Positions 7,646 to 15,385 of a DNA stretch of 64,000 nucleotides are shown one piece after another. The first letter of the stretch is position 1. Each line of letters starts with the position of its first letter. The stretch is from an uncultured Bacilli bacterium (GTDB lineage Bacteria > Bacillota_I > Bacilli_A > RF39 > UBA660), in contig CAKOSH010000006.1 of NCBI GenBank assembly GCA_934102215.1, positions 1 to 64,000 on the forward strand, read 5' to 3'. A program made the position numbers and the translations under genes. The notes under the pieces were generated by a model. It was given only the letters and a program-made list of their open reading frames with translations, made no database searches and was not told where the DNA came from.

Positions 7646-8065
7646 CTATTTCTTATTTTTCTTATCGTCTTCTAATTTCTTTTCGATTTCTTTTACTACT
7701 TTTAATGCTTGTTTTCTTACTTCATCTGCTGCTTTTTCTACAACTGGTGTACTTTTTTCAATAGCATATTTATATAATTCTTCTGCTTTTGCTTTAATAT
7801 TTTTTGCTTGTTTTAATGCTATTTCTTTAGCCTTTTCAGTATCTAATTCAGCAAGTTCTGCTTGTAACTCTTCAGCCTTAAATAATAATTCATCTTTTAC
7901 TTCATCTACATCTATTTCTTTTAATTTTTTTAGAAGTTCATCAAGTTTCTTTTTAAGAGCCTTTCTTGTATTTTCTCCTTTATCTGGAGCAAGTAATATA
8001 CCTATTCCAGCACCTAATGCTAAACCTCCTAAAAATTTTCCAAATCCACCTTTTTTATTACTCAT
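7646..8065 (-). CDS. YtxH-family protein
   Basis: The ~139-residue protein has the YtxH pattern: a glycine-rich membrane-inserting segment (KFLGGLALGAGIGILLAPDKGENTR, residues about 8-32, shortened here to its core GIGILLAPDKG) followed by a long Lys/Glu-rich amphipathic helix. YtxH proteins are general-stress or envelope-associated in Bacillus, with no known activity. The start is the ATG at 8065, with AGGA eight bases upstream, overlapping the 3' end of the DUF948-like gene as in Bacillus ytxG-ytxH. Confidence 0.85.
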   Translation of the reverse strand: MSNKKGGFGKFLGGLALGAGIGILLAPDKGENTRKALKKKLDELLKKLKEIDVDEVKDELLFKAEELQAELAELDTEKAKEIALKQAKNIKAKAEELYKYAIEKSTPVVEKAADEVRKQALKVVKEIEKKLEDDKKNKK

Positions 8066-8351
8066 CTTCTTCATCCTCCTCATCATTTTTCTTAAATTTA
8101 ATTATTCTTTTTAACTTACTAGTTATAAAGTTTACTACTGTATCACTTATCATTGTAACTTTATCAGTTGTATAATCAATCATATTGAATACTCTATCAA
8201 GTGAATGAACTTTTTTAGTTACATCATCAAGTAATAAGTCTACTTTATTCATAGTAAATATTAACTTAATACCAATAACTATAACTACAACTAATAATAC
8301 AATTAGTAATAAGTAAATTACTACAGGTAGTGTTTCATTTAGTGCTTCCAT
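8058..8351 (-). CDS. DUF948/YtxG-like membrane protein
   Basis: The 97-residue protein has one transmembrane helix (about residues 10-31) and a cytoplasmic helical tail that ends in Glu/Asp repeats. Position directly before a YtxH gene and the pattern of a helix followed by a heptad-like tail match the DUF948 family. It shares its first base with the last base of the preceding gene and overlaps ytxH by 8 bp, so the three genes are one operon. Confidence 0.75.
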   Translation of the reverse strand: MEALNETLPVVIYLLLIVLLVVVIVIGIKLIFTMNKVDLLLDDVTKKVHSLDRVFNMIDYTTDKVTMISDTVVNFITSKLKRIIKFKKNDEEDEEDE

Positions 8352-9187
8352 TAATCCTCCTTATCATCATACATTGAATCAATTAAGTTAAATAAGTCAT
8401 GCTCTAAAGTACTATCTGTCATAGTCTTATCATTAGATAATTCTGTGGTGTCATCAAAGTTTTCTAATTTAACTCTATCTTCTAGCTCTCCTACTGAAAC
8501 ATTTTTATTCATTTCTGGAGAGGATTCAATCTTAGTTATTAAATCTTCTATTTTATTTGATCTTTCTTCTAATTTATTAACATCATTGTCTATTTTTTGA
8601 ACTTCTGCTTGTATGTCATTTGGAGTTAATTTATTCATTTTATTTAATGTATCTTCAAGGTCATCTTCAAGTGTTCCATATGCTTTTCTTCTAACTGTAT
8701 CATAATTTACTGTATTAGCACTTAAAGGTGTTTCTTTTACTTCTACTTTTTTAGCCGTTATTTCTTCTTTTTTATAGTCTTTATCTAAGATACCGTATAT
8801 TGGTGAAATAACTGGACTTGGTTTAAACACTTTTGGTTGTTCTACAACTGGTTCTTTAACTTCTTGTTTAACTGTTCTTTTTTCTCTTTCAAGAACGTTT
8901 CTTCTTGGTGGTAAATTTATTTCATCTTCATCATCATCAAATTGTGTGAAGTTAAATGTTCTTTCACTTCTAAATAAGTCTCTTTCATTATTTGTAGGTT
9001 CTTCTCTTTTAACTTCTTCTTTCTTCTCTGGTTCTCTTACTTCTTGTCTTACAACTTTTATCTCTTCAACTCTAGGCTTTTCTACTACTTCTTTTTTTGT
9101 AGGTTTATCTATTTTAATTTCAGTACTAGGTTCATCAACTTCAACCTCATCATAAAATATGTTTTTAAGTTTACTAAAAACTCCCAT
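8351..9187 (-). CDS. Hydrophilic low-complexity protein, unknown function
   Basis: The 278-residue product is Lys/Glu/Val-rich, lacks membrane segments, and has three parts: a short conserved-looking N-terminus (MGVFSKLKNIF), a disordered charged region, and a C-terminal coiled coil around residues 185-225. The segment SPVISPIYGILDKDY (about 135-150) stands out as a folded island; I recall a similar motif in unannotated Bacilli proteins. Position with DUF948/YtxH genes suggests an envelope or division-related scaffold, which is inference. Confidence 0.65.
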   Translation of the reverse strand: MGVFSKLKNIFYDEVEVDEPSTEIKIDKPTKKEVVEKPRVEEIKVVRQEVREPEKKEEVKREEPTNNERDLFRSERTFNFTQFDDDEDEINLPPRRNVLEREKRTVKQEVKEPVVEQPKVFKPSPVISPIYGILDKDYKKEEITAKKVEVKETPLSANTVNYDTVRRKAYGTLEDDLEDTLNKMNKLTPNDIQAEVQKIDNDVNKLEERSNKIEDLITKIESSPEMNKNVSVGELEDRVKLENFDDTTELSNDKTMTDSTLEHDLFNLIDSMYDDKED

Positions 9188-9203
9188 ATTTTCTTACACT
9201 CTC

Positions 9204-9818
9204 CTATTCTTCTTCAATGTATTCTAAAATATTTTTAGAACTATCTTTATCTTTTGGTTCAGGTATTTTATAAACTGTTTCTGCATTATCAATATCATTG
9301 TTACCAATATTCTTTTCGATAACCAAATCATTATATTGTATTGAATTCAATATGATGATTCCTCTTGATATTGCATACCTTAGGTTATTTTCTTTTACCT
9401 CTACTTCTATTATAGCATAATTATAACATAACTCAACAAAAAAAGTATCATTATTTTGTGTAATTTTTAAATATCCAGTTTTATTATTATGTTCAAATTT
9501 ATAGTATTTGTAATCATTTAAATCATGAGTTGCTTGCATTCTATTTTTATAATAATAACTTACTGCATCTATATTTAAATAGTATCTTATATTATCATCA
9601 CTTAATAATTCTTGATTATAACCATTATCTTTAGAAACTATGAATCCAGTTGGTAGATAGTATTTATATCCTTTATTATTTATATTAGTAGTTTTTTGTT
9701 CATTTACTATTGATATGTTTATTATATCTTCATATGATAAATTATTTAAATAATATGTTTTTTTAGTACATGCAGTTAGTAATAATAAGCATATTATTGT
9801 AACAATCTTTTTATACAT
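9204..9818 (-). CDS. Lipoprotein, unknown function
   Basis: The 204-residue product begins with a type II signal peptide (Lys-rich start, hydrophobic stretch, lipobox LTAC with Cys17), so it would be lipidated and displayed on the outer face of the membrane. The mature part is a Tyr/Asn-rich mixed fold with no recognisable domain. It lies between trmB and the 278-residue scaffold-like gene on the same strand, and probably belongs to that operon. Confidence 0.7.
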   Translation of the reverse strand: MYKKIVTIICLLLLTACTKKTYYLNNLSYEDIINISIVNEQKTTNINNKGYKYYLPTGFIVSKDNGYNQELLSDDNIRYYLNIDAVSYYYKNRMQATHDLNDYKYYKFEHNNKTGYLKITQNNDTFFVELCYNYAIIEVEVKENNLRYAISRGIIILNSIQYNDLVIEKNIGNNDIDNAETVYKIPEPKDKDSSKNILEYIEEE

Positions 9819-9853
9819 CTTATCTTATCTCCTATTTTAGTATAACAAATTAT

Positions 9854-10471
9854 TTATTCTTTAACAACACTTATATAGTTTATGTTTTTACCAATATTCA
9901 TAAATTTATCTTCATATTCTGTTGTTATATCACTTATATGATTAGTATCTTTCTCTATTATTTTGTATCCATATTCTATAAGTGATTCACATGAATAATT
10001 AAATAAATTATCATTATCAGTTTTCATTTCTATTCTTTTAGTATCTTTGAATATTAAATCATATTTTTCTAAGAATCTATTTGATGTAAGTCTTCTTTTA
10101 GTATGTCTTTTTTTAGGCCATGGATCGGAGAAATTTAAGTATATTTTTGATATTTCTCTGTCGAAAATGGAATCTATAGTAAGTGCATCGTAACAGATAA
10201 GTCTTAAGTTATTTATATCAAGTTCTTCTAACTTTTTAACCGCTGAAACAAGTGGACTATCATACTTTTCTATTCCTATAAAATTTATATTTGGATTTTG
10301 AAGTGCTTTTTCAATTATGAATTTTCCTTTTCCTGTGCCTATTTCTATTTCTATATTATTATCATTATTAAATAGTTTATTCCACAATCCTTTATATTCT
10401 TCTGGATTTTCTATTATATAAGTACTTCTATTTATTATTTTATCTGCATCTTTTATATGTTTTAGTCTCAT
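9854..10471 (-). CDS. trmB: tRNA (guanine(46)-N7)-methyltransferase TrmB
   Basis: The 205-residue Rossmann methyltransferase shows the SAM loop EIGTGKGKF (about residue 42) and the TrmB signature NFSDPWPKKRH (about 114-124) followed by RRLT. It makes m7G46 in the tRNA variable loop. Length is normal. It is the first minus-strand gene after the divergent small protein at 10572. Confidence 0.94.
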   Translation of the reverse strand: MRLKHIKDADKIINRSTYIIENPEEYKGLWNKLFNNDNNIEIEIGTGKGKFIIEKALQNPNINFIGIEKYDSPLVSAVKKLEELDINNLRLICYDALTIDSIFDREISKIYLNFSDPWPKKRHTKRRLTSNRFLEKYDLIFKDTKRIEMKTDNDNLFNYSCESLIEYGYKIIEKDTNHISDITTEYEDKFMNIGKNINYISVVKE

Positions 10472-10571
10472 AATATTTTCCTTTCATTAGATATATTATA
10501 ATACATTTTGAATTATAATACAAAATATGCTCAAAAATAATCATTTATCATATAATATACTAGGTGATATT

Positions 10572-10871
10572 ATGAATAATAGGGATATGTTCTATCAAAA
10601 TCTAAATCAAGGTTATCAAAATCCAGGTATGATATATCCACCTAGTGGATATAATTTAAATCAAGAGTATCAGGCTTATGGCCCTAATGTTATGCCTTAT
10701 AATAATGGAATGAATGGTATGAATAATATGAATAATAATTATAGTAATGTAAATAATGATTTAGAAGATAGAGTTAGTAAATTAGAAAGACAAATAAAAA
10801 CATTAGATACAAGAATTCAAAAATTAGAATCTGTATCTAATGAAATTAATGATAATATTTATATGATTTAA
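10572..10871 (+). CDS. Small Asn/Gln/Tyr/Met-rich protein with C-terminal coiled coil
   Basis: The ~99-residue product has a low-complexity N-terminal half (repeated NQGYQNPG and NNGMNGMNNMNN stretches) and a C-terminal coiled coil (DLEDRVSKLERQI). The ATG at 10572 is chosen because GGTGAT lies five bases upstream; an earlier in-frame ATG at 10527 has no ribosome site. The composition is reminiscent of spore-coat or surface-coat proteins of Bacillota but no family is recognised. It stands alone, divergent from trmB and followed by its own terminator. Confidence 0.65.
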   Translation: MNNRDMFYQNLNQGYQNPGMIYPPSGYNLNQEYQAYGPNVMPYNNGMNGMNNMNNNYSNVNNDLEDRVSKLERQIKTLDTRIQKLESVSNEINDNIYMI

Positions 10872-10892
10872 GAGATTAATTCTCTTTTTTTA
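10870..10892 (+). terminator. Terminator of the small coat-like gene
   Basis: AAGAGA and TCTCTT (10870-10875 and 10881-10886) form a short stem followed by a T run on the plus strand, directly at the stop codon of the preceding gene. It overlaps the stop of the convergent transporter gene. Confidence 0.7.
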
Positions 10893-12332
10893 TGATAAGA
10901 TTACTGATGCGAATGTAAGTATTACCATTGATGATAAACCAATTAGAACTAATAACTTCGTTGCCCATTTTAACCATGTAGTATAGTTTACTTTAGCAAG
11001 TGCTAAACCTCCCATTATTGCACCACATGTTGGAGTAAATAAGTTAACAAGTCCATTTGCTGCTACAAAAGTCATAATTGTTGTTTCAACACTATAACCA
11101 AGTTGATGAGCAAGTGGAGCCATAATTGGTGTAGATATTGTTGCTAAACCTGAACTAGATGGTACTAGTATTGATAAGAATACATGTAAGATATAGTTAC
11201 ATGGTGTGAATAATGCTACTGGTGTACCTTTTAATGCATCTGCTACATTATAAATAATATAATTATCTAACATAGTTGCTTCCATTAATACTTTAACACC
11301 ACGTGCTACTGCAACAATAAGTACTACTGATAATATATCTCTTGCTCCTGCAATAAATTCATCAATAATTTGATTTGTTGTAAAACCATTTATATATCCA
11401 ATTAAGATACCAATGATTAAGAACCAAGCGGCTGCTTCATAGAACCACCAATTTCCAAGTGAAGAACCAGTTAACCAACCAGTAAATCCATTAAAGAAAG
11501 TAATGTTAAACTCGCCCCAGGGAATGAATCCAATAATCATTACAATGAATGTAAGACCAAAAATCCATAATGTTGCTTTTTGCTTTCCTGTAAGAAATAC
11601 TTCTTTATCAGTATCTTTTTCATTGAATTTTTCCATTTTCTTTTGTTCTTGTAATGTTAAGAATGTTGAGCCTTTGTCATCTTTGACTTTTCTTGCATAC
11701 CTCATTACATAGAAAATTGAAATTCCAAGTGATACTAGCCATAATACTGTACCTAGTGCAATTAATATACCTTGATTAGCACTTAATCCTTTTGGAAGTG
11801 CAGCAACTGCAGCACCTGTTGCGAATGGGTTTATTGTTGAACCTAAAACTCCACAACCTGCTCCTAATAAAACTGTTGCTGATGCAACTATTGTATCCAT
11901 ACCTGCTGCTACCATAGTAAATGCAAGTAATGCATAGAAACCAACTGTTTCTTCCATCATTCCATAAGTTGTTCCACCTATAGAGAAGATAATCATTAGT
12001 ATTGGAATTAATACTAATTCATTTCCTTTTAATTTTTTAACTAAGACCTTAATTCCATTTTCCAATGCCCCTGTTTTTGTTACGATTTGTAAGAAACCAC
12101 CAAGAACTAGAATGAACACACATACATCCACTGCATTTTCAAAACCTTTAATTGGTGCAAGTAATACATCAGATAATTTTGCTGATACTACTCCTGTACC
12201 ATTAATAATGTTACCAGCTGCGTCAAACTCAGCACTTGGTAATACTAAAGTTACTAATGCTACTATAATAGTTAATAAAATTATTATAGTGAATGCGGAC
12301 ATTCTTTCTCTTTTTTTCTTTGTTTTAGCCAT
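10890..12332 (-). CDS. YfcC-family (DcuC-like) transporter, probable arginine/ornithine exchanger
   Basis: The 480-residue integral membrane protein has about a dozen hydrophobic segments and the YfcC-like pattern GGTTYGMMEETVGFY near residue 120 and GCGVLGSTINPFATG near 160. A soluble loop occurs at about 215-245. Members in arc operons are thought to exchange arginine for ornithine. It starts one base after arcC ends, so the three genes form one transcript. Substrate is inferred from neighbours; other YfcC proteins may carry dicarboxylates or other amino acids. Confidence 0.85.
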   Translation of the reverse strand: MAKTKKKRERMSAFTIIILLTIIVALVTLVLPSAEFDAAGNIINGTGVVSAKLSDVLLAPIKGFENAVDVCVFILVLGGFLQIVTKTGALENGIKVLVKKLKGNELVLIPILMIIFSIGGTTYGMMEETVGFYALLAFTMVAAGMDTIVASATVLLGAGCGVLGSTINPFATGAAVAALPKGLSANQGILIALGTVLWLVSLGISIFYVMRYARKVKDDKGSTFLTLQEQKKMEKFNEKDTDKEVFLTGKQKATLWIFGLTFIVMIIGFIPWGEFNITFFNGFTGWLTGSSLGNWWFYEAAAWFLIIGILIGYINGFTTNQIIDEFIAGARDILSVVLIVAVARGVKVLMEATMLDNYIIYNVADALKGTPVALFTPCNYILHVFLSILVPSSSGLATISTPIMAPLAHQLGYSVETTIMTFVAANGLVNLFTPTCGAIMGGLALAKVNYTTWLKWATKLLVLIGLSSMVILTFASVILS

Positions 12333-12333
12333 C

Positions 12334-13278
12334 TTATTCTCCTCCTTTTTGACTTATCGTTGTACCTGTTTTATTTAGGAGGGCTTCTTTAGCACATTCA
12401 AGTGATGTAATAATGCCTTTTCCATCTTTATTATATTCACAAAATTCAATACAAGATTCTACTTTAGGAAGCATACTTCCTTTAGCAAACTCACCATCTT
12501 CTATATACTTTTTAGCAAGTGTAATAGAAGTGTTTCTTAAACTTGTTTGGTTTTCAGTATTGTAATTTAGTGAAACAGTTTCTACTGTTGTAAGTATAAG
12601 AAGTATATTTGCATTTAATTCACGAGCAAGTAAACTACTTGTTCTATCTTTATCAATTACTGCATCTACTCCTTTATATGCATTATCTTCACTAATAACT
12701 GGAATTCCTCCACCACCAGCTGCTATAACAATATTGCCTTGATTTAAAAGGTCTTTAATTAAACCAAGTTCTATTATTTTAATTGGTTTAGGAGAAGGTA
12801 CAACTCTCCTATAACCTCTTCCAGAGTCTTCAACGAATGTATAACCTTTTTCTTCCTCTATTTTTTTAGCGTCAGTTTCGTTATAAAACATTCCTACTGG
12901 TTTTTCTGGTCTATTAAAAGCAGGATCATTTTTATCAACTTCTACTTGTGTAACTATTGCTGCACAATTTTTATTGATATTTCTTGCTTTCAATTCTAAT
13001 TCAATTGCTTGTTGTAAATGATATCCTATATATCCTTGGCTCATTGCTCCACATTCAGGGAATGGCATTTCAGGAGTGCCACTTCCTTTTTCATGTGAAT
13101 AGTCAAATGCTAGGTTTATCATACCAACTTGAGGACCATTTCCATGGCTTACTACTACATTATATCCTTCACTTACTAAATCCACAATTGATTTAGCAGT
13201 GTTTTTAACTAATTTTAATTGCTCAAATGGTGTTTTTCCAAGAGCATTTCCACCTAGTGCTACTACTATTGTTTTCAT
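12334..13278 (-). CDS. arcC: Carbamate kinase
   Basis: The 314-residue amino-acid-kinase-fold enzyme makes ATP and carbamate from carbamoyl phosphate and ADP, the energy-yielding end of the arginine deiminase pathway. Visible motifs are VVALGGNALG at the N-terminus, SHGNGPQVGM near residue 45, AAGGGGIPV near 195 and DKDRTSSLLA near 215. Its ATG overlaps the arcA TGA stop by four bases (ATGA), so the two are translationally coupled. Confidence 0.95.
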   Translation of the reverse strand: MKTIVVALGGNALGKTPFEQLKLVKNTAKSIVDLVSEGYNVVVSHGNGPQVGMINLAFDYSHEKGSGTPEMPFPECGAMSQGYIGYHLQQAIELELKARNINKNCAAIVTQVEVDKNDPAFNRPEKPVGMFYNETDAKKIEEEKGYTFVEDSGRGYRRVVPSPKPIKIIELGLIKDLLNQGNIVIAAGGGGIPVISEDNAYKGVDAVIDKDRTSSLLARELNANILLILTTVETVSLNYNTENQTSLRNTSITLAKKYIEDGEFAKGSMLPKVESCIEFCEYNKDGKGIITSLECAKEALLNKTGTTISQKGGE

Positions 13279-14510
13279 ATTTTATCACTTCTTTGTAGTG
13301 GCATTGACATACATCTAGGTCCACCTCTACCTCTTGATAATTCTGCACTGTGCATTTCTAAAACTTTAATTCCATTTTGTCTTAGTAATTCATTTGTTAA
13401 ATTATTTCTATCATAAACAATAACTACTCCAGGAGCAATACATAATGTATTACTTCCATCGTTCCATTGTTCACGTTCAGCACCTATTTTATCTCCTCCA
13501 GCACATGGTATTAAAGTAATATCTTTTTCTAAATATTCTTCCAATATTTTTTCAAGTGAAGCACTCTTTTCTTTAACATTAAGTCCGCCTTCACCATCAC
13601 TAGTTATTTCATATACTTTTAAAGTCCCCATGATACCTGGATGATATGTGAATTTATCTTTATCTATTTGAGTAAATACTGTATCTAAATGCATAAATGC
13701 ACGACAAACTGGTATATCAAATGCAAGTATTGTATCAATTTTAGCATTTTTATCTTCAAATATCTTATGAGCAAGTTCTTCTATTGCATCAGCACTTGTT
13801 CTTTGAGAAATACCTACTGCTAAAATATGTTCATTTAAGTTAAGTACATCTCCACCTTCAATATGATAAGCACTATATCTATCAAAATATTTATCTACTA
13901 AACCTTTGTATTCAGGATGATATTCAAATATATATTCTGCATATATAGTTTCCCTATTTCTAGTAACTGAATACATTCTATTTAATGAAACACCATTACC
14001 AATTGAAGCAAATGGGTCTCTTGTAAAATATAAGTTTGGCATAGGATCTACTACAAATGCTGTATCATCTTGAATATAGTCTACTAAACTTTTACCTTTC
14101 TTTGCTTTTGATTTAATTACTTCATTATTAACTATACCTTCCATAGTTTTTAATACAAGTAATCTATTATTCTCTATAGAACTTAAATATTCGTAAACTA
14201 AACTACGATATTTAGGAGTTCTAATTCCTGCTTCATAAATAAATTGAGTAATAAATCTTTCTCTTACTTCAGGATTAGTATCTAATACTTCTGTCATTAA
14301 ATCTTCAAGATATACTACTTCTACTCCATTATCTCTTAAAATTCTTACGAATTCATCATGCTCTTCTTGAGCAACTGGTAAATATGGAATATCATCAAAT
14401 AAAAGTCTTTCTAAACTATCTGGTGTTAAATTTAATAATTCACGACCTGGTCTATGTACAAGAACTTTTTTTAATGTTCCAATTTCACTTTTAACATTTA
14501 TTGGGTTCAA
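13275..14510 (-). CDS. arcA: Arginine deiminase
   Basis: The 411-residue enzyme hydrolyses arginine to citrulline and ammonia. It carries PNLYFTRDPFA (about 158-168), AYHIEGGDVLNLN (about 215-227) and the nucleophile loop RGGPRCMSMPL with the catalytic Cys around residue 400. Length matches the family. It is first in an arcA-arcC-transporter operon; no ornithine carbamoyltransferase gene (arcB) lies between, unlike most arc operons. A short untranslated region precedes it and no riboswitch is seen. Confidence 0.96.
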   Translation of the reverse strand: MNPINVKSEIGTLKKVLVHRPGRELLNLTPDSLERLLFDDIPYLPVAQEEHDEFVRILRDNGVEVVYLEDLMTEVLDTNPEVRERFITQFIYEAGIRTPKYRSLVYEYLSSIENNRLLVLKTMEGIVNNEVIKSKAKKGKSLVDYIQDDTAFVVDPMPNLYFTRDPFASIGNGVSLNRMYSVTRNRETIYAEYIFEYHPEYKGLVDKYFDRYSAYHIEGGDVLNLNEHILAVGISQRTSADAIEELAHKIFEDKNAKIDTILAFDIPVCRAFMHLDTVFTQIDKDKFTYHPGIMGTLKVYEITSDGEGGLNVKEKSASLEKILEEYLEKDITLIPCAGGDKIGAEREQWNDGSNTLCIAPGVVIVYDRNNLTNELLRQNGIKVLEMHSAELSRGRGGPRCMSMPLQRSDKI

Positions 14511-14582
14511 TTTTGACCCTCCCTTCTATCCTAAATAAATTATAGCAAATCTATATTTTTTTGTAAACAACTGAGAAAGAAA

Positions 14583-14601
14583 AAGTCTCTTTTGGAGACT
14601 T
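14583..14601 (-). terminator. Terminator after the short lipoprotein gene
   Basis: AAGTCTC and GAGACTT (14583-14589, 14595-14601) form a 7-bp stem followed by TTTTTC on the minus strand. The stem includes the stop codon of the lipoprotein gene at 14600-14974. Confidence 0.75.
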
Positions 14602-14974
14602 ATTTACAATCTAATACCGGATTCAATTTGGTTATTAGTTTTCCTTCTTTTTTTCCTTCTACAACATATTGTATTTTAGTTGTATCTATATCACATGTAA
14701 TGTGTTTTTTAAATGTAGAAATATCAAATCCATTAACTTCATTCATTTCTCTAAGTGTTGTTTCATATGTTTTAACTTCTAAATTAATATTTTGCCATTC
14801 TTCTGTCCCATATATTATTTTTCCATAATTTAGTAATATCTTTTCTGCTTCAGCTATTGCTTCTTTTTTATCTACTGCTGGTGCTGTTGTTATTATTGTT
14901 TCTGTTGGTCCAGTATTTGATGAACATCCAACTAATGATAACATTACTATAAATAATATTAAAATTTTTTTCAT
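14600..14974 (-). CDS. Small lipoprotein A (paralogue of next gene)
   Basis: The 124-residue product has a lipoprotein signal (lipobox LVGC, Cys17), a short Thr-rich linker and a ~85-residue globular domain. It shares the pattern YGK-IY, W, YE-TL-EM-E-N--DIS and a Cys before T-KI with the product at 14977-15384. The two are diverged tandem duplicates. They lie directly after the Cys-rich surface protein gene and probably share its transcript. No known domain is recognised. Confidence 0.72.
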   Translation of the reverse strand: MKKILILFIVMLSLVGCSSNTGPTETIITTAPAVDKKEAIAEAEKILLNYGKIIYGTEEWQNINLEVKTYETTLREMNEVNGFDISTFKKHITCDIDTTKIQYVVEGKKEGKLITKLNPVLDCK

Positions 14975-14976
14975 AT

Positions 14977-15384
14977 TTACTCACATACTACAACTGGATT
15001 AAATGAATATTCTGTTTTAGTTGATGTTGAACTTTTAACAATAAATTCAATTTTTGTTTTTTCTAAATCACATTGTTTTCCAGTTTCAGGATTTATAAAC
15101 ATTGAAATATCATACTTATTTATTTCTTTCATTTCTTTTAAACTCATATGATATGTCATTACTTGTATATTTCCTTTAGTCCAAGTATCGTTTTCATAAA
15201 TTAATTTTCCATATTCTACTAATTTAGATTTCATTTCATCATATTTTAAATTAATTTCTTCCTCTGTAAGTTTTTTTATAACTGGTGTTTTATTTTTATC
15301 TGTATCACCACCATTATTTGTTTTTTCATTGCATCCTGTCACTAATAAGATACATATTAGTGAGATTAATAATCCTTTTTTCAT
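14977..15384 (-). CDS. Small lipoprotein B (paralogue of previous gene)
   Basis: The 135-residue product has a lipoprotein signal with lipobox VTGC (Cys18), an Asn/Lys-rich linker and the same C-terminal domain as its neighbour (YGKLIYEND, MSLKEMKEIN, CDLEKTKI). It starts two bases before the end of the Cys-rich surface protein gene and ends two bases before the next lipoprotein, so all three genes are probably one operon. The pair may be a small envelope-anchored module that works with the large secreted protein; this is inference. Confidence 0.72.
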   Translation of the reverse strand: MKKGLLISLICILLVTGCNEKTNNGGDTDKNKTPVIKKLTEEEINLKYDEMKSKLVEYGKLIYENDTWTKGNIQVMTYHMSLKEMKEINKYDISMFINPETGKQCDLEKTKIEFIVKSSTSTKTEYSFNPVVVCE

Positions 15385-15385
15385 T

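Noticed and set aside
7593..8175. Ser/Phe-rich open frames on the plus strand opposite the YtxH-like gene
   Set aside because: They mirror the Lys/Glu codons of the real genes on the other strand and have no ribosome sites.
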